NCBI GenBank assembly: GCA_030142905.1
Contig: JASJOG010000086.1
Location: forward strand, 992,001-1,056,000
From: Heliopora coerulea
Taxonomy: Eukaryota > Cnidaria > Anthozoa > Scleralcyonacea > Helioporidae
Length of the DNA: 64,000 nt
Direction of reading: 5' to 3'
Notes under the pieces: model-generated
Database searches by the model: none
The model's input: the letters and a program-made list of their open reading frames with translations, nothing else
Told to the model about the DNA's origin: nothing
Position numbers and translations under genes: made by a program
Shown here: positions 63,973 to 64,000 of the stretch, in pieces
How positions within the stretch are numbered: position 1 is the stretch's first letter
Layout of the letters: each line of letters starts with the position of its first letter

Positions 63973-64000
63973 CTCGTTGCAGTACGAAACAGGCGCGTTA

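Overview
The window is animal nuclear DNA: long genes made of short exons with GT-AG introns, AT-rich non-coding sequence, and many short inverted-repeat transposons, tRNA-derived SINEs and microsatellites. The gene repertoire, the vertebrate-like exon structure and the repeat types suggest a cnidarian, most likely an anthozoan (coral or sea anemone). That assignment is inference; no species marker is visible. I built the gene models by hand from splice sites, reading frame and recognisable family motifs. For every complete model the exon phases close without a gap.

Layout, left to right: (1) the last three exons of IDH3A, mitochondrial NAD-isocitrate dehydrogenase alpha subunit (+, 32-1268); (2) a repeat-rich gene desert (about 1.5-6.4 kb) with several MITEs; (3) an 18-exon PCSK5/6-type proprotein convertase (+, 6560-27855; 1609 aa) with prodomain, subtilase domain, P domain, about 18 furin-like Cys-rich repeats and a C-terminal transmembrane segment; its introns hold a LINE fragment, a pogo-like element with a nested MITE, SINEs and a 19-copy 67-bp satellite; (4) SFR1, a recombination mediator (-, 29738-32809), head-to-head with (5) a C3orf38/DUF4518 gene (+, 33027-35289) across a 217-bp shared promoter; (6) the 17-exon zinc transporter SLC30A5/ZnT5 (-, 36601-49627); (7) a second convertase of PC1/3 type (+, 50750-58637; 788 aa), soluble, with a low-complexity tail; (8) an EF-hand/WD-repeat protein (-, 59809-63972) whose WD part is one 3.2-kb exon.

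How the genes relate: the two convertases are paralogues on the same strand and share identical exon lengths and phases through most of the protease domain. Each has a perfect palindromic CRE (TGACGTCA) 150-200 bp upstream of its start codon, the only two copies I noticed in the window. The zinc transporter between them acts in the early secretory pathway, the compartment where convertases mature, and is divergently arranged with the PC1-like gene. The other genes (mitochondrial metabolism, DNA repair, probable ciliary/WD protein) look like unrelated neighbours.

The most interesting candidates are the paired CREs, a possible alternative terminal exon and a possible internal start in the PCSK5-like gene, a satellite apparently grown from the end of a MITE, and the intron-poor WD-repeat gene. 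I see no CRISPR array, prokaryotic operon or functional tRNA.
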